A DNA stretch of 43,105 bases from an uncultured Chloroflexota bacterium. GTDB lineage: Bacteria; Chloroflexota; Dehalococcoidia; CAUJGQ01. Shown here piece after piece: positions 39,966 through 43,105 of this stretch. Position numbers and translations under genes: made by a program. How positions within the stretch are numbered: the stretch's first letter is position 1; every line of letters begins with the position of its first letter. The notes below the pieces were generated by a model. It worked only from the letters and a program-made list of their open reading frames with translations. It was not told where the DNA came from and made no database searches. The stretch covers positions 1 through 43,105 of the forward strand of contig CALFMN010000084.1 of the NCBI GenBank assembly GCA_937879875.1. The letters run 5' to 3'.

Positions 39966-40314
39966 CACGCATCCGATCCGCAGCGGTCGGGGGCACCTAA
40001 CCCTGACTTCGCTGAAGCGAAGTCTATCCCTTCCCGAAGCGGGAAGGGTGGGGTTCGAGGACACGCGATCGGTCGGGAGACCAGCCCGCCGCGTGTCCCG
40101 CAAGGACACCCGAGCCCCGTCGCCGTCCGGCGCCGCTGGGAACGCTCCAGAAGTCCCTTTCCCGGCTCGGGAAGGGACAGCTTTGCCGTCAGGCGAAGCA
40201 GGGTCAGGCGCCCCGCCACACCGACGCGGCCGTGCATCGTCGGCCCCGCGACCGCTTGACGTTGCCGGCAGTCAACCGGAAAATCGGGAAAAAGGGAAGT
40301 ATGGTCTGAATGCC
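39966..40314. other. Intergenic region filled by repeat pair
   Basis: The 349 bp between the kinase and ArsR-ArsN1 genes is mostly a REPIN-like pair (39996-40210, listed separately). The last 100 bp before the next gene contains a tiny frame (ATG GTC TGA at 40301) just ahead of the real start. No gene is seen. Confidence 0.5.
39996..40210. repeat. REPIN-like element: inverted pair of family-B REPs
   Basis: Left unit 39996-40056: ACTTCGCT/AGCGAAGT and CCCTTCCC/GGGAAGGG hairpins, beginning CCTAACCC. Right unit 40155-40210: GTCCCTTTCCCG/CGGGAAGGGAC (one bulge), then a TTTGCC/GGCGAA-type hairpin and AGGGTCAGG. The two are diverged inverted copies of one element; a third copy is at 24783-24836. 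About 100 bp of other sequence separates them. Confidence 0.55.
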
Positions 40315-41154
40315 ATGAAAAAACGCGAGCTTGCCCCATCGGCGATCGAATCGCGCGCGGTGCTGCTGCTGCGCGCCCTTGCCAACCCGGTGCGCTTCCG
40401 CATCGTCGAGCTGCTCGCCGAGCGCAAGGACTGCACCTCGCTGCAACTGGCCGAGGTGCTGCCGCTGGCGCAGTCCAGCCTGTTCGACCATCTCGCCGCG
40501 CTGCGTGAGGCCGCCGTCGTGCAGTCGAGCGGCGAAGGGCCGAACCGCTACTACTGTCTGGACCCGGCCGCGCTCGACTTCCTCGCCGGCTATCTCAGCG
40601 GGCTCGGGCAGCACACACGGTCATGGCTGGGCCTGGTCGAAGACGCGCGCAGGGAGGGGATCATGGATATCCGCGACGCGACGTTGGAGGATGCAGCGTC
40701 CATCGCCCGCATCTACAACCAGGGCATCGAGGACCGGGTAGCGACGCTGGAAACACAGGCACGCACGGCGGAGGAGCGAGCGGAGTGGCTGGCGGCGCGC
40801 GGCCCGCGGCATCCGGTCATCGTCGCGGTGGATGGCGCGGGCGCGGCGATCGGTTGGGCCTCACTCAATCCCTTCAACCCGCGGCCGGCCTACGATCACG
40901 TGGTGGACTTCTCGGTCTACGTCGGCCGCGACCAGCGCGGTCGCGGCGTGGGCGATGCACTGCTCGGCGTGCTCGAAGGGCGCGCCCGCATGCTCGGCTA
41001 CCACAAGATGGTGCTTGCGGCTTTTCCCACGAACGCGCCGGGCATGCGCCTCTACGAGCGCCACGGTTTCGTCACCGTCGGCGTCTACCACGAGCAGGGC
41101 ATGCTCGACGGGCGCTGGGTCGACGTGGTCGTGATGGAAAAACTGCTGAGCTGA
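40315..41154 (+). CDS. ArsR-type HTH fused to ArsN1-like N-acetyltransferase
   Basis: 279-aa fusion. Residues ~8-95 form an ArsR winged helix (ALANPVRFRIVELLAERKDC, LQLAEVLPLAQSSLFDHLAAL), then a linker. Residues ~115-275 form a GNAT acetyltransferase close to ArsN1 (IRDATLEDAASIARIYNQGI, GWASLNPFNPRPAYDHVVDF, then the acetyl-CoA loop GRDQRGRGVGDAL and LYERHGFVTVGVYHEQG). ArsN1 acetylates arsinothricin or phosphinothricin-like amino acids and so detoxifies them. The fusion suggests a regulator and resistance enzyme in one chain. The ArsR part keeps a single Cys (KDC, ~40), so As(III) sensing by the usual Cys pair is doubtful. ATG 40315 lies rather far from the GGGAAG ribosome site. It is not in an ars operon. 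Confidence 0.88.
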   Translation: MKKRELAPSAIESRAVLLLRALANPVRFRIVELLAERKDCTSLQLAEVLPLAQSSLFDHLAALREAAVVQSSGEGPNRYYCLDPAALDFLAGYLSGLGQHTRSWLGLVEDARREGIMDIRDATLEDAASIARIYNQGIEDRVATLETQARTAEERAEWLAARGPRHPVIVAVDGAGAAIGWASLNPFNPRPAYDHVVDFSVYVGRDQRGRGVGDALLGVLEGRARMLGYHKMVLAAFPTNAPGMRLYERHGFVTVGVYHEQGMLDGRWVDVVVMEKLLS

Positions 41155-41281
41155 ACGCCGCGCGGCGCTCATGCTATTGTCAGCGCCTCCGTGCCGCGCT
41201 GTAGATGGGCCACCGCGATCCGCAGCGGCGTCGGGTTAACCGTTTACTGCTCGGAACGCTCACTGCCGGATCGTCTCCATC

Positions 41282-41323
41282 TCCCAGGATTGGGAGCCAG
41301 AGCGCAGCGCAACCGTCGGAGAC
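41282..41323 (+). repeat. Family-A remnant and inverted family-C repeat
   Basis: CTCCCA (41281-41286) with TGGGAG (41291-41296) is a shortened family-A palindrome. It runs directly into 41296-41323, the inverse of the family-C repeat at 24711-24738. The two families are adjacent here, and are close together near 24700 too. Confidence 0.5.
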
Positions 41324-41411
41324 TTCCAACGCACAGGAGAGGATGAGGGCCGACGGCCGGGCCGCGTATACTGGCGGCGATCCGCGCGGCGGGAGCGGCA
41401 GGAGGCAGGCG

Positions 41412-41816
41412 ATGGCCGACAACGAGACGATGCGCAAGGGCTATGCGCTCCGGCGGCAGCTCATGGGCGAGGTGTTCGTGGAGCGCACGAACCAGAGCGT
41501 CTACGACGATCCGATCATGGAGAAGTTCCGCGATCTGGCGGCCGAGACCGTGTTCGGCGCGCTGTGGACGCGTCCCGGCCTGGATCTGAAGACCCGCACG
41601 CTGATCTGCGTTGTCTCCGACACGGCCACGGGCCGCACGCCGGAGCTGGCCATCCATCTGCGTATGGCGCGCGGGCAGGGCTGGAGCGAGGACGAGCTGG
41701 TCGAAGCGCTGTTGCACCTGTCCGGCTACGTCGGCGTGCCGCTCGTGCGCGAGGCGCTGCTCACGGCGAAAGACGTCTTTGCCGAACTGAGGCGCGAGAG
41801 CGCCGCTTCCGTGTGA
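41412..41816 (+). CDS. Carboxymuconolactone decarboxylase family protein
   Basis: 134-aa all-helical protein of the CMD family. Conserved parts are YALRRQLMGEVFVERT near the start, PGLDLKTRTLICVVSD (~56-71), ELAIHLRMARGQGWSEDEL (~76-95) and the closing LLHLSGYVGVPLVREAL. The CxxC of peroxidase-type AhpD members is absent (a single Cys in LICVV), so the gamma-CMD-like decarboxylase branch fits better than a peroxidase. Its substrate is not evident. ATG 41412 is chosen with AGGAGG 6 nt upstream; the upstream open frame crosses repeat sequence. Confidence 0.9.
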   Translation: MADNETMRKGYALRRQLMGEVFVERTNQSVYDDPIMEKFRDLAAETVFGALWTRPGLDLKTRTLICVVSDTATGRTPELAIHLRMARGQGWSEDELVEALLHLSGYVGVPLVREALLTAKDVFAELRRESAASV

Positions 41817-41920
41817 GCGCCGCGTCGGCTTGACGGCGTGCACGGCGACGGGGCGGCCGTGTGCGATCGCTGCCCATTGGTGCCGCATCAGGTGCCCGCA
41901 ACCGGCAGTCTTGACGATCA

Positions 41921-43069
41921 TCATTGCCCCGGCGCGGCGGCAGCGCCCGCACCCGCGAGCGTACTCACGTTGCCGTCCGGCGTGATCAGGCGAATGCGGC
42001 GGTTCGTGAAGTCCGCCACATAGACCAGGCCATTCGCGTCTACGGCGACGCCCAGCGGCAGATTGAACTCAGCCACGGCGCCCGATCCCTCGATGAAGCC
42101 GGCCGTGCCCGAACCGGCGAGAGTGACGACACGCCCATCGGACGTGATCTTGCGGATGCGCTGGTTGTAGCTGTCGGCCACGTAGACATTGCCGGCCGCA
42201 TCGAGGGCGACGCCGGCCGGGAAATCGAAGCGTGCCTCGGCGGCGGCCGCGTCGATGAAGCCCGCCTTGCCCGTGCCGGCGAGCGTGGACACCTTGCCGT
42301 CCCGTGTAATCTTGCGGATGCGGTGATTGCCCATGTCGGCGACGTAGACATCGCCGGCGGCATCCGTCGCCACGCCCGCCGGGCCATTGAAGCGTGCGCT
42401 CGTGCCGCTCCCGTCGGCCCAGCCCTTCACGCCCGAACCGGCGAGGGTCGAGACGGTGCCGTCGGGCAGGATCTTGCGGATACGATTGTTGCCGCGGTCG
42501 GCCAGATACACATTCCCACTGTGATCGACGGCGATGCCCGCCGGCTCTTGAAACTGCGCCTGGCTGCCGGGACCATCCTTGTAGCCGGCGACTCCCGAGC
42601 CCGCGAACGTGGTGGTGCTGCCATCAGGGGCGACTTTGCGGATGGCGTTAATGATGTCGTCGGGAAAGTAGATGTTCCCGGCGGTGTCCATGGCCTGGGT
42701 AACGGCGCGGGCGCCCAGTCCGGTTTTCGGCACGCGGACCACCCGGCCGTCCAGGCCAATAAAACGCACGTTGTGGTCGCTCGCGCTGCCGGCATCGAAG
42801 ACGCCGATCGTTCCCGACGCCCCGACGATCAGCGCCTGCGGATCGACGAACGCCACCGAGGGAGCAGGCGCAATGCTGCCGCGCGGCGGTGTGGGGCCGA
42901 CCGTGCCCGGTGTCGGGGTCATGACTGCGCCGGAGACCGGCGAAACCTTGTGCTGCCAGGGACCGGGCAGCCGGCCCGACGCTGCCGCCGCGACCGTCGC
43001 GCCGAGCGCGACGATGGCCACGGCCGCGAGCGTGTACAGGGCCGGCCGGTGTCTCCTGGCGCCGCGCAC
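41921..43069 (-). CDS. NHL-repeat beta-propeller protein, membrane-anchored or secreted
   Basis: 382-aa protein with an N-terminal hydrophobic helix (LYTLAAVAIVALGATVAAAA), then a Pro/Thr-rich linker. Five to six NHL repeats of about 55 residues follow; each has a GVAxDAAGNVYVADxxNxRIRKIxxDG core followed by VSTLAGSG and a Phe-rich turn (FDFPAG, FNLPLG). These fold as a beta-propeller outside the membrane and usually bind other molecules; no catalytic residues are seen. The start is uncertain: a GTG at 43069 is the first in-frame start, but the frame stays open to the window edge (PVRGARR preceded by DRLSAA), so the gene may continue off the end. A TAA in that frame falls within adapter-like sequence. 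Confidence 0.85.
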   Translation of the reverse strand: MRGARRHRPALYTLAAVAIVALGATVAAAASGRLPGPWQHKVSPVSGAVMTPTPGTVGPTPPRGSIAPAPSVAFVDPQALIVGASGTIGVFDAGSASDHNVRFIGLDGRVVRVPKTGLGARAVTQAMDTAGNIYFPDDIINAIRKVAPDGSTTTFAGSGVAGYKDGPGSQAQFQEPAGIAVDHSGNVYLADRGNNRIRKILPDGTVSTLAGSGVKGWADGSGTSARFNGPAGVATDAAGDVYVADMGNHRIRKITRDGKVSTLAGTGKAGFIDAAAAEARFDFPAGVALDAAGNVYVADSYNQRIRKITSDGRVVTLAGSGTAGFIEGSGAVAEFNLPLGVAVDANGLVYVADFTNRRIRLITPDGNVSTLAGAGAAAAPGQ

Positions 43070-43092
43070 CGGCGCCGCGCTGAGTCGATCGA

Positions 43093-43105
43093 CTGTCTCT
43101 TATAC
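43093..43105. other. Nextera mosaic-end sequence at window edge
   Basis: CTGTCTCTTATAC, the last 13 bases, is identical to the first 13 of the 19-bp transposon end used in Nextera libraries (read from the insert outward). It lies exactly at the end of the window and is most likely untrimmed adapter, not genome. Confidence 0.85.

Noticed and set aside
1..43105. CRISPR arrays, tRNA and rRNA genes
   Set aside because: I saw no regularly spaced direct repeats, no tRNA T-loop or cloverleaf patterns and no conserved rRNA stretches.

Overview
The window is about 43 kb of high-GC bacterial DNA. The gene families fit a soil or environmental Chloroflexota (Thermomicrobia-like) bacterium: a stand-alone tungsten-type aldehyde:ferredoxin oxidoreductase, an S9 acylaminoacyl-peptidase, F420/luciferase-like and MMPL proteins, a DrrAB-type ABC exporter, and a LexA with a Gram-positive-type SOS box. 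This placement is inferred from gene content only. The last 13 bases match a Nextera transposon end, so the window probably ends at a contig edge in a shotgun or metagenome assembly.

Layout. 1-1215: debris of mobile elements (broken IS630 transposase joined to a serine-recombinase C-terminal fragment), ending in a displaced 3' end of an S9 peptidase gene. 1216-6149: defence island 1. It has a small operon (DUF3892 protein, a 58-aa zinc-motif/membrane microprotein, a 90-aa protein) divergent from an XRE regulator plus ImmA/IrrE-type metalloprotease pair, then a convergent type II restriction-modification pair. The nuclease carries the K-x3-R-x-D-R signature of CCGG-cutting enzymes. 6087-31890: mostly chromosomal genes. 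These are the S9 peptidase, a GGDEF-EAL sensor, an NPQPLPPG microprotein, a DinB protein, SOS-controlled lexA, an orphan antitoxin, an oligopeptide ABC ATPase, two MFS exporters, NUDIX, vapB with a frameshifted vapC, aldehyde:ferredoxin oxidoreductase, a DegP-like lipoprotein protease, SDR and LLM oxidoreductases, a TetR regulator divergent from a DrrAB exporter with a coupled leader peptide, DUF1330, YceI and MMPL proteins. 32363-34905: defence island 2, of lower GC, with a Dam-type methyltransferase, a small PD-(D/E)XK nuclease and an unrecognised 295-aa winged-helix-like protein. 34875-43105: a MOSC protein, a fusion of a helix-turn-helix to an F1-ATPase-beta-like domain that has lost its P-loop, a large hybrid histidine kinase, an ArsR-ArsN1 fusion, a carboxymuconolactone decarboxylase-family protein and an NHL-propeller protein.

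How it fits together. Both defence islands sit exactly at the 3' end of an intact minus-strand gene (S9 peptidase; MOSC). Each is bounded by a direct repeat of that gene's 3' end (57 bp with 2 mismatches; 34 bp with 2 mismatches), as left by site-specific integration. Neither carries an intact integrase. The second island holds a three-gene module that looks like an undescribed restriction-type system. The HTH/pseudo-F1-beta protein, with a perfect dyad over its promoter, is the other main novelty. Two families of REP-like palindromes occupy intergenic regions, twice as inverted pairs (REPIN-like) and twice supplying sequence just upstream of gene starts.
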